Below are positions 16,946 to 26,326 of a DNA stretch of 64,000 nucleotides, one piece after another. A model generated the notes under the pieces. That model saw only the letters and a list, made by a program, of their open reading frames with translations. It was not told where the DNA came from and ran no database searches. The number at the start of each line of letters is the position of its first letter. Position 1 is the first letter of the stretch. Both the position numbers and the translations under genes were made by a program. The stretch is from Flavobacteriales bacterium (GTDB lineage Bacteria; Bacteroidota; Bacteroidia; Flavobacteriales_D; Sanyastnellaceae), in assembly GCA_027491075.1 (NCBI GenBank), contig JAIXWX010000022.1:124001-188000 (forward strand). The letters are read 5' to 3'.

Positions 16946-17905
16946 ATGAGCCTACATGATATGGGAATTCCCAGCGTTGATCTTGCCGACTTTATATCTA
17001 GTGATCCCCAGCGCAAGACAAAATTTGTTCAGCAATTAGGTGAAGCTTATGAAACCATTGGTTTTGTTGCAGTCAAAAATCATCTCATTGATGCTTCAAC
17101 CACCGAGCAATTGTATAAAGAAGTTCAAGCATTCTTTGAATTACCTGAAAATACTAAAAAGAAGTATGAAATAGAAGGGCTGGCGGGCCAGCGTGGATAT
17201 ACCAGCTTCGGAAAAGAGCACGCAAAAGGGAGCAATGCTGGTGATTTGAAAGAATTCTGGCATTTTGGACAATACGTCGATGACAACGATCCCATAAAGA
17301 GCGAATATCCTGAAAATGTTGACGTTCAAGAGCTTCCTGGATTTAATGACGTGGGAAGAAAGGCGTATAAAGCACTTGAAGATACTGGCAGGCAAATGCT
17401 TCGTGCCATAGCCATCTACTTAGGATTGGATGAATTCTACTTTGATGCTCACATTCATCATGGCAATAGCATTCTTCGACCTATTCATTACCCACCCATT
17501 ACCGATGAGCCCAAAAGCGCTGTTAGAGCTGGTCAGCATGAAGATATCAATTTAATCACTCTTTTAATTGGAGCTAGTGCCGACGGCTTGGAAGTATTGA
17601 ATAAAAAAAATGAATGGGTTGCAGTTACCGCCCTTCCTGATCATATTGTGGTCAATGTTGGAGACATGCTTCAACGCCATACAAACGGTAAGCTGAAAAG
17701 TACCACCCATCGCGTAGTAAATCCGCCTCGTGAAAAATGGGCAACTCCACGATATTCTATTCCATTTTTCTTACATCCTCGCAGTGAAATGAAATTGGAT
17801 TGTTTGCCACAATGCATACCATCAGGCACTCAAGCACTATGGCCGCCTATAACTGCGGGTGAGTTTCTAGATGAGCGACTAGCTGAAATAGGATTAAAGA
17901 AATGA
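16946..17905 (+). CDS. 2-oxoglutarate/Fe(II)-type oxygenase (isopenicillin N synthase family)
   Basis: This 319-residue enzyme has the double-stranded beta-helix of the isopenicillin N synthase family. The iron-binding facial triad is visible as His198-x-Asp200 (GQHEDINLITLL) and His255 (STTHRVVNPP), and the ArgxSer substrate motif follows (PRYSIPFFLH). The N-terminal domain has the usual GFVAVKNH segment. Members oxidise small molecules with O2 and usually 2-oxoglutarate, so the substrate here is open. It heads the operon, because its stop overlaps the DUF7009 start by 4 bases (ATGA). Confidence 0.88.
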   Translation: MSLHDMGIPSVDLADFISSDPQRKTKFVQQLGEAYETIGFVAVKNHLIDASTTEQLYKEVQAFFELPENTKKKYEIEGLAGQRGYTSFGKEHAKGSNAGDLKEFWHFGQYVDDNDPIKSEYPENVDVQELPGFNDVGRKAYKALEDTGRQMLRAIAIYLGLDEFYFDAHIHHGNSILRPIHYPPITDEPKSAVRAGQHEDINLITLLIGASADGLEVLNKKNEWVAVTALPDHIVVNVGDMLQRHTNGKLKSTTHRVVNPPREKWATPRYSIPFFLHPRSEMKLDCLPQCIPSGTQALWPPITAGEFLDERLAEIGLKK

Positions 17906-18213
17906 AGATTCGTTTCTCCAACGGAATGATTCGAATTCGTTTGGTAGAAAGCGACTTGCAAGATTTACGTGAAGACAAAGCCGTCACTTTGGTGACGGCT
18001 TTTTCTCCTGTAAACTCGCTTCACTTCTCGCTCATTCCAACTACGAATAATGCGATTCAATGGAAAGAAGATTCGAATGGACACACCCTTGAATTGCCGT
18101 GCGCTTTGATTAAAGGCAATATAGAACACGAAACCCTTCTAGATCAAACGTTTGATCACATCCATTACCCCACCCGATTGGTGATCGAGGTGGATCTACC
18201 CTGCATGCACTGA
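17902..18213 (+). CDS. DUF7009-like small protein
   Basis: This 103-residue protein resembles the DUF7009 family (MKIRFSNGMIRIRLVESDLQ is its typical start), and I assign it from memory of that N-terminus. It is soluble, with beta-strand-like alternation (TLVTAFSPVNS, LHFSLIPTT, RLVIEVDLPCMH) and no catalytic motif. Its function is unknown. It overlaps the oxygenase gene by 4 bases and moaA by 1 base (TGATG), so all are translationally coupled. A role near molybdenum cofactor synthesis is an inference from this context. Confidence 0.7.
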   Translation: MKIRFSNGMIRIRLVESDLQDLREDKAVTLVTAFSPVNSLHFSLIPTTNNAIQWKEDSNGHTLELPCALIKGNIEHETLLDQTFDHIHYPTRLVIEVDLPCMH

Positions 18214-19187
18214 TGCCCATTATTGACAACCATAACAGAGTCGTAAATTATGCGAGAATTGCTCTTATCGATAAGTGTAATCTTCGCTGTCAGTATTGCA
18301 TGCCAGACAAAGGACTTAATTGGATTAGAAAAAATCAATTATTCAGCATCCTTGAAATACAAAGGCTGTTATTCGCTTTAAAGGAATTAGAATTTGCTAA
18401 GCTTCGCTTTACAGGCGGAGAGCCTTTTCTCAGGGAAGACGTCGGTGGTATTTTGTATTCCGCACGAAACATATTTGAGAAAGATCAAATTCATATTACC
18501 ACCAATGGAACTTTACTTCACAAATTCAAGGATGTTCTAAAGGAAATAAGACCGGATGGAGTGAACTTCAGCTTGGATTCATTGGATCCAGCTCGTTTCG
18601 AGAAAATCACCCGACGCAATCAATTCAAGCAGGTCATTGAAAATCTCTTTTGGCTTTTGGATGAAGGCTTCAAAGTAAAAATCAACGCAGTAATCATGAA
18701 GGGTAAGAATGAAGAAGATTTATATGCCCTTGCTGATTTTGCTAAAAATAACCCGATAGATGTTCGCTTCATCGAAGAAATGCCCTTCAATGGTGCAACC
18801 ATGAATGATATCATCGACTACAAAGAAATTCATCATCGGCTCCTCGATCAGTATCCGGAATTGACTCCTCTTGCTTTTCAAAAGAGTGAAACAAGTCAAA
18901 ACTATGAAGTGCCTGGATTCAAGGGACGCCTTGGAATTATTGCCGCTTATTCTCGAACGTTTTGCGGAACTTGCAATAGACTCAGAATAACTCCGAATGG
19001 CCAGCTCAAAACCTGTCTATACGACTCTGGAAGACTCTCTTTGATCGATTTTATGCGTACACATGACGATCCTGAATCACTGCAGCAGTTTATTATCAAA
19101 TCAATAGGAGCGCGGTACAAAAACGGGCTTGAAGCTGAATTAGACCGCAATCCAGTTCATGAATCAATGGCAACCATAGGTGGATAG
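18213..19187 (+). CDS. moaA: GTP 3',8-cyclase MoaA (molybdenum cofactor biosynthesis)
   Basis: This 324-residue radical SAM enzyme turns GTP into (8S)-3',8-cyclo-7,8-dihydro-GTP, the first committed step of molybdopterin synthesis. The N-terminal iron-sulfur cluster motif is CNLRCQYC (Cys22, 26, 29). The C-terminal cluster has FCGTCNRLR and KTCLYDSG. The protein ends in the diagnostic Gly-Gly, and the GGEPFLRED motif is present. Length is typical. moeA starts 2 bases after the stop. Confidence 0.96.
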   Translation: MPIIDNHNRVVNYARIALIDKCNLRCQYCMPDKGLNWIRKNQLFSILEIQRLLFALKELEFAKLRFTGGEPFLREDVGGILYSARNIFEKDQIHITTNGTLLHKFKDVLKEIRPDGVNFSLDSLDPARFEKITRRNQFKQVIENLFWLLDEGFKVKINAVIMKGKNEEDLYALADFAKNNPIDVRFIEEMPFNGATMNDIIDYKEIHHRLLDQYPELTPLAFQKSETSQNYEVPGFKGRLGIIAAYSRTFCGTCNRLRITPNGQLKTCLYDSGRLSLIDFMRTHDDPESLQQFIIKSIGARYKNGLEAELDRNPVHESMATIGG

Positions 19188-19188
19188 A

Positions 19189-20379
19189 ATGATTTCAATC
19201 AATCAAGCATTTGAAGCTATCATGAATACCGAGCGGACGTTCGGTGAGGAAAAAATTTATTTAGAGAAAGCAAGTGGTAGAATTCTGGCAGAGCAAATTA
19301 TTGCCACTTCAGACCTTCCTCCCTTCAACAGGGTAATGATGGACGGAGTGGCTGTTAAGGCGGATACTGTTAAAGTGAATACTTCATTTCCAGTAGGAAA
19401 AATCATTGCTGCTGGAAATACTGATCCACTGATTGACATGCCCTGCGAAATCATGACTGGAGCAGTCATGCCCTCTACTTTAGACACAGTCATTCCATAT
19501 GAACACATAAAGTTGGAATCTGGAATTTGTACCATACTTCAGGATTTTAAAAAAGGTCAAAACGTTCATCTACGTTCATCGGACTCGAAAGAAGGCGATA
19601 TACTAATTTCAGCGCATACAAAGCTATGTGCTGCTGAAATAGGGGTAGCTGCGTCCATGGGATATTCGACAGTACGTGTATTTCAAAAACCTCGAGTAGT
19701 AATTCTCACAAGCGGAGATGAATTGGTTGAAGTTGGAGTTCAACCCAATTCGGCGCAAATTCGGGCTAGCAATGGCTTCGCGATATCTAGTGCTATAACG
19801 CCGTTTAGCGAAGTGATTGAAATAAAAATTGTCTCTGATAAAATTGAACTTCTCTTCAATAGCATTACCCATGCGCTGGAAAAATGTGATATACTCATAA
19901 TCACGGGAGGCGTGAGTGCTGGAAAATACGATTACATCCCGGAAGTACTCAAGTCATTAGCAGCAGAAATTCTATTTCATAAAATCGCTCAAAAGCCAGG
20001 TAAACCAATGCTCTTCGCTACACGAGGTAATCAAGTTATATTCGGACTACCTGGCAATCCAGTTTCGTGCTTGATGTGCACCCACGCTTACATTATTCCA
20101 TGGATTAAAAAAAATACAAAGTATAACACAGGTACTATTTGGAATAAACTACCTCTTGCCGAAGACTATTATAAAAAAGGAGGTTTAACATTTTTCCTCC
20201 CCGTGCGCCTTACTATAAGTGAAGGGACAGTAGCAGCACATCCTGTGAAAAACAACGGTAGCGGTGATTTTGCTTCTCTAGTAGATGCTCATGGTTGGTT
20301 GGTAATACCCGAAGAAATGAACGAAGTAAAAAAAGGCTTCAAAGGACATTTTATACCGTTGAAGCCTCTCGAACTCTAA
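19189..20379 (+). CDS. moeA: Molybdopterin molybdenumtransferase MoeA
   Basis: This 396-residue enzyme inserts molybdenum into adenylylated molybdopterin. It shows the MoeA hallmarks: PPFNRVMMDGVAV, EIMTGAVMP, TSGDELVE, ITGGVSAGKYD and FGLPGNPVSCL. I start at the ATG at 19189, because a GTG at 19180 would overlap the moaA stop. It closes the operon. Other Moco genes (moaC, moaE, moaD, mobA) are not in this window. It converges on the next gene with 7 bases between stops and no clear terminator. Confidence 0.95.
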   Translation: MISINQAFEAIMNTERTFGEEKIYLEKASGRILAEQIIATSDLPPFNRVMMDGVAVKADTVKVNTSFPVGKIIAAGNTDPLIDMPCEIMTGAVMPSTLDTVIPYEHIKLESGICTILQDFKKGQNVHLRSSDSKEGDILISAHTKLCAAEIGVAASMGYSTVRVFQKPRVVILTSGDELVEVGVQPNSAQIRASNGFAISSAITPFSEVIEIKIVSDKIELLFNSITHALEKCDILIITGGVSAGKYDYIPEVLKSLAAEILFHKIAQKPGKPMLFATRGNQVIFGLPGNPVSCLMCTHAYIIPWIKKNTKYNTGTIWNKLPLAEDYYKKGGLTFFLPVRLTISEGTVAAHPVKNNGSGDFASLVDAHGWLVIPEEMNEVKKGFKGHFIPLKPLEL

Positions 20380-20386
20380 CCAAAAA

Positions 20387-20854
20387 TCACCTCCTTCCTC
20401 GAGGAGTAGGACTGTCCTGACTTCTTCTCTCCCTGAGTTCATCCATCAGTTTTTTCTTAAACTCATCTTCAAGACCTACCAATCTCGCTGCCTTTTCAGC
20501 TCCCAAAATAGGAATGCTTGACTTTATGAATTCCCTTTCTACATCAGCCTCTTCTTTTCTTTTTGCAGAGATAATTTCCACTACCTCATTCAGCATTTTA
20601 TCAGACACCCCTCCGAACTCAAGTTTTTTTTCTTGCTCATTGATCTGTTTTCTAATTTCTTTTCTTTTAGTTTCCATTTCATTGAACAAAGGCCAGAATT
20701 TTTCTGCTTCGGAAACAGTCAGTTGGAGTCGCTCGGAGATAAAAGTACGTTTAAGCATTTCCAACTTCTCTCCTTTCTCTCCAGAAACTCTATCTTGAGA
20801 AAAAAGAAATAAGGGTAAAAACAACGCCAGTAGGATTAAAATTTTTTGCTTCAT
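20387..20854 (-). CDS. Secreted Spy/CpxP-like small helical protein
   Basis: This 155-residue protein has a signal peptide (about 1-19, LFLFSQ) and a charged, mostly helical body. It includes LQLTVSEAEKFWPLFNEME, which resembles the LTxxQ-type motif of Spy/CpxP proteins, and a long Glu/Lys/Arg-rich helix. The Arg-rich end is RGRR. Spy-like proteins are periplasmic chaperones or envelope stress sensors, so it may be a regulated target of the sigma factor in this operon (inference). It lies 4 bases after the membrane-protein gene. Confidence 0.6.
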   Translation of the reverse strand: MKQKILILLALFLPLFLFSQDRVSGEKGEKLEMLKRTFISERLQLTVSEAEKFWPLFNEMETKRKEIRKQINEQEKKLEFGGVSDKMLNEVVEIISAKRKEEADVEREFIKSSIPILGAEKAARLVGLEDEFKKKLMDELRERRSQDSPTPRGRR

Positions 20855-20858
20855 AAGT

Positions 20859-21359
20859 TCATTGCATTTCTAAAAAATCAATATCACTTTCAATTAAATA
20901 TTCCAAAATTTCTTCGCTAGTTAATGAATCCAAACTTTGACTGTCTTGGTCTCTATTAGGTTTAATGTCATTTTCACTGATTTCAAATGCAGGTAATTCT
21001 GCGATTTCTTCCTCAAAAAAAATAGCCATATCCTCCTCACTCAAAAGAAGAATAACTTCCTCCTCATTTAAAGCTGTTGAGTCCAATACGGTATCGAATT
21101 CAACCATTTGAGTAGGAGACTGAAGCTGATTCATTTTTAGAATGAACCATCCTAAAACGACCACTGCAGCAGAGGCCAAAGCAGACCAGATTATTCTTCT
21201 CACTTTCCCGTCTTTTCCGAAGCGCTTTTCGAGAATTTTAGTTCTTTGAGTGGTGAAAACCTCCTCTTCTATTCTTTTTTCAATACTAGAAGTCAACTGA
21301 TCAAAGTAGCCTGCTGGTACATCAAATTCCTTTTTGGATATGTCATTCCAGTTGATCAT
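20859..21359 (-). CDS. Putative anti-sigma-factor-like membrane protein
   Basis: This 166-residue protein has a short N-terminal domain (NDISKKEFDVPAGYFDQLTSSIEKR), a single membrane helix (about residues 55-75, IIWSALASAAVVVLGWFIL), and a strongly acidic outer half rich in Glu and Asp. The topology (cytoplasmic N-terminal domain, one helix, extracytoplasmic part) and the 4-base overlap with the sigma gene fit an anti-sigma factor. I see no classical zinc anti-sigma motif, so this rests on context. Confidence 0.6.
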   Translation of the reverse strand: MINWNDISKKEFDVPAGYFDQLTSSIEKRIEEEVFTTQRTKILEKRFGKDGKVRRIIWSALASAAVVVLGWFILKMNQLQSPTQMVEFDTVLDSTALNEEEVILLLSEEDMAIFFEEEIAELPAFEISENDIKPNRDQDSQSLDSLTSEEILEYLIESDIDFLEMQ

Positions 21360-21934
21360 GAAAACTTCGATTGAGATTTAACATAAGATTCTATTTTGTT
21401 CACTGCATGATGGTATGAAGCCTTTAAAGCTCCTTGAGAAGTTCCTGTAATTACAGCAATCTCCTCGTAGGGTTTTTCTTCAAAGTACCTCATGATAAAC
21501 ACTGCCTTTTGCTTCTCTGGTAAAGTAGCCAAAGCCGTATGCAACAGAACGTGAATCTCTTCTCCCGTGAACAAAGGGTCTCCTTGCAATGAGTTAGAGA
21601 TGCCAAATTTCGCCTCATCCATATCTAAATGATTTGTCTTCTTGGATTTGGAAAGAAACGTCATGGTTTCATTGTATGCAATACGATGAAGCCAGGTGGA
21701 AACCTTGGATTCGCCCCTGAACCGATCTAGATTCTTCCACGCTTTGATAAAAGTGATCTGACAAATATCATCCGCATCTTCATGAGCCAATACCATTCTG
21801 CGTATGTAATAATAGATTGGTTTTTGATACGCTTGTAACATCAGGTGAAAGGCTTTCTCTGTGTCCTTCTTTTCTAGAATAAAATATGTGATACTTTGTT
21901 CCTCTGTCACCTGTTTTTCTTCCTTAGAATGCAT
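21356..21934 (-). CDS. ECF-type RNA polymerase sigma factor
   Basis: This 192-residue sigma-70-family protein has region 2 (YYIRRMVLAHEDADDICQITFIKAWKNLDRFRG, with STWLHRIAYN) and region 4 (LPEKQKAVFIMRYFEEKPYEEIA, then a helix-turn-helix ending KASYHHAVNKI). The frame extends upstream to 22045, which would run into pyrD, so I use the ATG at 21934 (MHSKEEKQ). It heads a three-gene operon with an anti-sigma-like membrane protein (4-base overlap) and a Spy-like secreted protein. It probably governs an envelope stress response (inference). Confidence 0.88.
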   Translation of the reverse strand: MHSKEEKQVTEEQSITYFILEKKDTEKAFHLMLQAYQKPIYYYIRRMVLAHEDADDICQITFIKAWKNLDRFRGESKVSTWLHRIAYNETMTFLSKSKKTNHLDMDEAKFGISNSLQGDPLFTGEEIHVLLHTALATLPEKQKAVFIMRYFEEKPYEEIAVITGTSQGALKASYHHAVNKIESYVKSQSKFS

Positions 21935-21975
21935 AGATAAGAAAAGGTTTAAAGGAGCTATAAAAATTATACAAT

Positions 21976-21983
21976 TATCTTTG
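21976..21983 (+). promoter_or_regulatory. -7 promoter box for pyrD
   Basis: TATCTTTG is an exact match to TAnnTTTG and ends 5 bases before the pyrD ATG at 21989. If used, the transcript would be leaderless or nearly so. Confidence 0.5.
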
Positions 21984-21988
21984 ACCCC

Positions 21989-23017
21989 ATGTATAAGTCT
22001 GTTATCAAGCCACTCTTTTTTCTTAAACAACCAGAATCGGCGCATTATTTAGCCATGAACTTGTTGGGAGTGGCATCACGAATTCCAGTTATTCGCCCGA
22101 TTCTCAAGAAGTGGTTTCAAGTAGAAGATCCATCATTACAAAGAGAAGTTTTTGGTTTGACATTTAAGAATCCTGTAGGGTTGGCGGCCGGCTTTGACAA
22201 AGACGCTCGTTGGTTGGATGCATTGGAGTTGTTAGGATTTGGATTTATCGAAATAGGAACCCTTACTCCAGTTGGACAACCCGGCAACGACCAACCTCGA
22301 TTATTCAGACTGCCCAAAGATCAGGCGCTCATCAATAGGATGGGCTTCAACAACGAAGGAGTTGAAGCTGCCATAGCCCGCATTCGCAAAAGCAATCCTA
22401 CGATCATTATTGGCGGGAATATTGGAAAAAATAAAGTCACACCAAATGAAGATGCCGCAAACGACTACGTCATTTGCTTTGATGCGCTATTTGATTATGT
22501 GGACTACTTTGTTGTCAACGTAAGTTCCCCCAATACTCCTGGGCTCCGAGAATTGCAAGAGAAAGGACCGTTACTAGCCATTCTTCAAAAACTACAAGGT
22601 TTGAATCTTAAAAAGAATAAGCCCAAACCCATTTTATTAAAGATAGCTCCAGACCTCACTCTTACGCAGCTAGATGATATCGTCGACATCGTTTTAGAAA
22701 GCAAAATTGCTGGCGTAGTTGCTACAAATACAACCATTGACAGAAACGGATTAATTACTTCACCTTCTGAAGTGCAAGAAATTGGAGCAGGTGGATTGAG
22801 CGGATTACCTGTTCGAGAAAAAAGTACTGAAGTGATACGTTATCTTAAAGAAAAATCGCAGGGTGCGTTTCCTATTGTGGGTGTTGGAGGAATTTTTACT
22901 GGAAAAGATGCCGAGGAAAAAATAGCTGCAGGAGCTTCTTTAGTTCAAGTTTATACAGGCTTTATCTACGAAGGTCCTTCAATAGCTAAAAACATCAATA
23001 AGCACTTACTCCGCTGA
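21989..23017 (+). CDS. pyrD: Quinone-dependent dihydroorotate dehydrogenase
   Basis: This 342-residue membrane-associated flavoenzyme oxidises dihydroorotate to orotate in pyrimidine synthesis and passes electrons to quinone, here presumably menaquinone. It has the class 2 features: an N-terminal amphipathic helix ([16 protein letters not shown]), [13 protein letters not shown], the FIEIGTLTP and [10 protein letters not shown] segments, [14 protein letters not shown] with the catalytic Ser, and [15 protein letters not shown] for FMN binding. It overlaps the convergent rarA gene by 12 bases. Confidence 0.95.
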   Translation: MYKSVIKPLFFLKQPESAHYLAMNLLGVASRIPVIRPILKKWFQVEDPSLQREVFGLTFKNPVGLAAGFDKDARWLDALELLGFGFIEIGTLTPVGQPGNDQPRLFRLPKDQALINRMGFNNEGVEAAIARIRKSNPTIIIGGNIGKNKVTPNEDAANDYVICFDALFDYVDYFVVNVSSPNTPGLRELQEKGPLLAILQKLQGLNLKKNKPKPILLKIAPDLTLTQLDDIVDIVLESKIAGVVATNTTIDRNGLITSPSEVQEIGAGGLSGLPVREKSTEVIRYLKEKSQGAFPIVGVGGIFTGKDAEEKIAAGASLVQVYTGFIYEGPSIAKNINKHLLR

Positions 23018-24289
23018 ATACTTGCCCTTCCAACGTTCTTGAAGCCAATCTTTAATGGCTTTTTCTTTGGAATTATTTCCTGGAATGTAAAAATTCGTTC
23101 CCTTTAATTCTTCGGGCAAATACTCTGCATGAATAAAATTTCCTTCATACGCATGAGCATATTGGTATTCTTTTCCATATCCCAGATCCTTCATTAGTTT
23201 CGTGGGAGCGTTTCTCAAATGAAGAGGAATTGGCAAGTCTCCTGTTTTCTTTACGATATCAAGAGCACTATCAATTGCGTTGTAAGCCGCGTTCGACTTA
23301 GGTGAAGTAGCCAGATATACTGCACATTGGGAAAGGATTATACGAGATTCTGGCCATCCAATGTTTTCGACCGCTCTAAAAGTTGCATCGGCCATCAGTA
23401 GGGCATTCGGATTGGCCAAACCAATGTCTTCACTGGCCAAAATAAGCATTCTGCGAGCAATAAACTTCGGATCTTCCCCCCCCTCAACCATTCGTGCCAA
23501 ATAATAAACCGCGGCATTTGGATCACTCCCCCGCATGCTCTTGATAAATGCAGAAATAACATCATAGTGCATTTCCCCTGACTTATCATAGCGAGCCATG
23601 TTCGCTTGAATCACCTTTTCAACGACCGCATTGGTGATATCCAAGTCATCCTGTTTCATGGATTGCACAACTAATTCAAGAACATTCAATAGTCTACGAG
23701 CGTCCCCACCAGACAATCTAAGCAAGGTCTCATATTCCTTGATTTTTTTTTCCGTGGTCTTCAATAGTTCATCATTTCGGAGCGCTTGATCAACGAGTTG
23801 AGTTAGATCCTCTTTTTCCAAATGCTTCAGAACGTATACCTGACTTCTTGAGAGCAGCGCTGAGATGACTTCGAAAGATGGATTCTCCGTTGTCGCGCCA
23901 ATAAGCGTGATGACTCCCTTTTCAACAGCTCCTAAAAGAGAGTCTTGCTGACTTTTAGAAAAGCGATGAATTTCATCAATAAAAAGGATAGCTCCTTTAG
24001 AAAACATTCCCGAGTGCTTAACACTATCTATGACTTCTCGGATGTCTTTTACCCCAGCGTTAATGGCAGATAATTGGTAAAACGGTCTTTTTAATGCTTG
24101 AGAAATGATAAGTGCTAAAGTTGTTTTGCCTACTCCAGGCGGTCCCCAGAGAATCATACTCGGGATGGTGCCAGAGTCAATTGCTCTTTTTAGGATAGCT
24201 CCCTCGCCTACCAGGTGCTTTTGACCGATATATTCGTTCAAGCTCTTGGGACGCATTCTTTCTGCCAATGGAACCATTTGCTCATTCAT
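23006..24289 (-). CDS. rarA: Replication-associated recombination protein A (RarA/MgsA)
   Basis: This 427-residue AAA+ ATPase is found at replication forks and acts in rescue of stalled replication. It has Walker A ([10 protein letters not shown]), Walker B ([17 protein letters not shown]), sensor 1 ([11 protein letters not shown]), the SRSQVYVL segment, and the family-specific C-terminal [16 protein letters not shown] region. Length is close to typical. It is the last gene of an operon that starts with the aldo/keto reductase. Its start overlaps the membrane-protein gene by 8 bases. Confidence 0.95.
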   Translation of the reverse strand: MNEQMVPLAERMRPKSLNEYIGQKHLVGEGAILKRAIDSGTIPSMILWGPPGVGKTTLALIISQALKRPFYQLSAINAGVKDIREVIDSVKHSGMFSKGAILFIDEIHRFSKSQQDSLLGAVEKGVITLIGATTENPSFEVISALLSRSQVYVLKHLEKEDLTQLVDQALRNDELLKTTEKKIKEYETLLRLSGGDARRLLNVLELVVQSMKQDDLDITNAVVEKVIQANMARYDKSGEMHYDVISAFIKSMRGSDPNAAVYYLARMVEGGEDPKFIARRMLILASEDIGLANPNALLMADATFRAVENIGWPESRIILSQCAVYLATSPKSNAAYNAIDSALDIVKKTGDLPIPLHLRNAPTKLMKDLGYGKEYQYAHAYEGNFIHAEYLPEELKGTNFYIPGNNSKEKAIKDWLQERWKGKYSAE

Positions 24290-24623
24290 CTTCTAAGTGC
24301 ACTTTATGTAAAAAGCGGTGTACAATTGGAGCAATAAAGACACCGATAATCGATAAAAACGCCACACCACTATAAATTGCGTAAAAAGAAGCAAACCATT
24401 TTGCCCCATTAGTACTCATTTCGTTCACAGGACCCATTCCTGTTAGAATCATAGACGCATTTAGGAAGGCGTCTACTAAGTTTAGTCTAGCAAATGTCAT
24501 GTATCCGACTATACCAATCGCCAAGGAAAGGAATAGAAGAATCAATGCGTATAAAGAAAATCGAAGTTGTCTTGAAAGGAACTGACTTCGACTGATTAGT
24601 TCTTCTGTTTTTTTTTCAAACAT
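24282..24623 (-). CDS. Two-TM membrane protein with an ion-channel-like pore segment
   Basis: This 113-residue protein has an N-terminal basic tail, a first helix (about 22-45), a re-entrant-like stretch with [16 protein letters not shown] (about 55-70), and a second helix (about 73-100), then a short charged tail. The TM, P-loop, TM layout and the TGMGP sequence resemble the potassium channel selectivity filter (TVGYG type), but the filter is degenerate, so ion selectivity is unproven. It overlaps trmD and rarA by 8 bases on each side. A Kv-beta-like reductase lies two genes upstream in the same operon. I cannot name a family. Confidence 0.65.
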   Translation of the reverse strand: MFEKKTEELISRSQFLSRQLRFSLYALILLFLSLAIGIVGYMTFARLNLVDAFLNASMILTGMGPVNEMSTNGAKWFASFYAIYSGVAFLSIIGVFIAPIVHRFLHKVHLEDE

Positions 24624-25302
24624 CGAGATTATCTAATAAATCTGGCCTTCTTTGCTGTGTTTTTTGAATACTCTGCTCCATCCTCCATTCTTCCACTTTT
24701 GGAGTGTTTCCACTTAACAAAATATCAGGCACCTTCCACCCATTGTATTCGGCAGGTCTGGTGTAAACTGGAGGGGCCAATAAGTTGTCTTGGAATGAGT
24801 CTGTGAGTGCACTTGTCTCATCGTTCATGACGCCAGGAATGAGTCTGATAATGCTATCCACGAGCACAGCAGCAGCCAATTCTCCCCCGCTTAAAACATA
24901 ATCCCCAATGGAAATTTCCTTTGTCACATAATGATCACGAAGCCGTTGGTCGATGCCTTTATAATGACCACAGATCATTATTAAATTTTTCTTCAGGGAA
25001 AGACCATTACAAACAGATTGCTGGAGTCTCTCTCCATCTGGAGTGAGATAAATAATTTCATCGTAAGCTCTTTCTTTTTGAAGTGATTCAATGCAGTCAG
25101 CAATGGGTTGAATCATCATTACCATTCCTGCACCGCCTCCAAATTGATAATCGTCCACTTGTTTTTGTCTGCTTGTAGAATAATCTCTAATATTATGAAT
25201 CCTTATTTCACACAGACCTTTCTCTTGAGCACGCTGAAGTATTGAGTCTGCAAAGGGTCCATCCAACAATCGAGGCAGTATGGTGAGTATATCAATTCTC
25301 AT
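24616..25302 (-). CDS. trmD: tRNA (guanine-N1)-methyltransferase TrmD
   Basis: This 228-residue SPOUT methyltransferase makes m1G37 in tRNAs with CGG/CAG/CCG anticodons and prevents +1 frameshifts. Family motifs are visible: [52 protein letters not shown] (the SAM-binding knot) and the RRPDLL end. It lies 1 base after the aldo/keto reductase gene. The usual ribosomal neighbours (rplS, rimM) are not next to it here. Confidence 0.96.
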   Translation of the reverse strand: MRIDILTILPRLLDGPFADSILQRAQEKGLCEIRIHNIRDYSTSRQKQVDDYQFGGGAGMVMMIQPIADCIESLQKERAYDEIIYLTPDGERLQQSVCNGLSLKKNLIMICGHYKGIDQRLRDHYVTKEISIGDYVLSGGELAAAVLVDSIIRLIPGVMNDETSALTDSFQDNLLAPPVYTRPAEYNGWKVPDILLSGNTPKVEEWRMEQSIQKTQQRRPDLLDNLDV

Positions 25303-25303
25303 T

Positions 25304-26287
25304 TTAGTAAGGTGGGAGCTGAGGTTTATTTTGAAGAATTTCCTCGATTGCGATCATAACTTCATCGGTAAGCAGTTCAAGCGCTTCTGTGGCCTTGAGT
25401 GTTTCTTCAAGTTGTTCAGGCTTGCTTGCGCCTAGTATAACAGTACTGACATTCGGGTTTTTTAAACACCATGCCACTCCGAGCTTGGGCATGGTTGTTC
25501 CTAAATCTGTAGCTAGTTTGAGCAGGGAAATGACCTTTCGCTCATTTTCTGCTACCAACGTTTTTTCTGCCAACCAATTCAACTCTTCTCTCAACAGTCT
25601 ACTATCGTCTGGTTTTCGACCTATGTACTTTCCTGTCAAATATCCCGAAGCTAGCGGAGACCAAATGGTGGTACCTAAACCGACTGTTTTATAAATTTGT
25701 GCATACTCCACTTCCACTTTACGACGGGTGAGCATATTGTATTGTGGCTGTTCCATGGTAGGACCAATCAGGTTGTGTTTTTGCGCAATCATGTGTGCCT
25801 CCATAATTTCAACGCCACTCCACTCACTGGTGCCCCAATAGAGTATTTTTCCTTGCATGATCAATTGGTGCATCGTCCAAACCGTTTCTTCTACTGGAGT
25901 TTCTTTGTCAGGGCGGTGACAGTAGTATAAATCAAGATAACCCACTCTCAAGCGCTTCAATGCGTCGTGACAAGCTTCTACAAGGTGTTTTCGATGCAAT
26001 CCTCTTTGGGTTGGTAGCTTGCCCCCCGCCCCAAAAAATGCCTTGCTACTGACAATATAACTATCCCTGCTCCAATTTTTCTTGGATAGAATCTCCCCCA
26101 TCAACTCTTCTGATTTGCCGGCTGCGTATACTTCTGCATTATCAAAAAAATTTACGCCGGCATCGTATGCCATATCCATCAATCTCTCAGAAACTCCATT
26201 CTCGATTTGGTTGGCAAAGGTGATCCAAGATCCAAAAGAAAGTTCACTGACTTTCAATCCAGACTTTCCGAGTCTTCTATAATTCAT
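25304..26287 (-). CDS. Aldo/keto reductase, Kv-beta-subunit-like (AKR6 type)
   Basis: This 327-residue TIM-barrel NADP(H) oxidoreductase has the AKR catalytic set: Asp and Tyr in [16 protein letters not shown], Lys in [10 protein letters not shown], and His in DLYYCHRPD. The sequence resembles the voltage-gated potassium channel beta-subunit group: [21 protein letters not shown] start, [29 protein letters not shown] and [17 protein letters not shown]. Bacterial relatives are often general reductases of aldehydes and ketones. It is the first gene of the operon with trmD, a channel-like protein and rarA. Confidence 0.88.
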   Translation of the reverse strand: MNYRRLGKSGLKVSELSFGSWITFANQIENGVSERLMDMAYDAGVNFFDNAEVYAAGKSEELMGEILSKKNWSRDSYIVSSKAFFGAGGKLPTQRGLHRKHLVEACHDALKRLRVGYLDLYYCHRPDKETPVEETVWTMHQLIMQGKILYWGTSEWSGVEIMEAHMIAQKHNLIGPTMEQPQYNMLTRRKVEVEYAQIYKTVGLGTTIWSPLASGYLTGKYIGRKPDDSRLLREELNWLAEKTLVAENERKVISLLKLATDLGTTMPKLGVAWCLKNPNVSTVILGASKPEQLEETLKATEALELLTDEVMIAIEEILQNKPQLPPY

Positions 26288-26326
26288 GTAGCAAAGGAAA
26301 GAATTAAAAGGAAATGAACATAAGGA

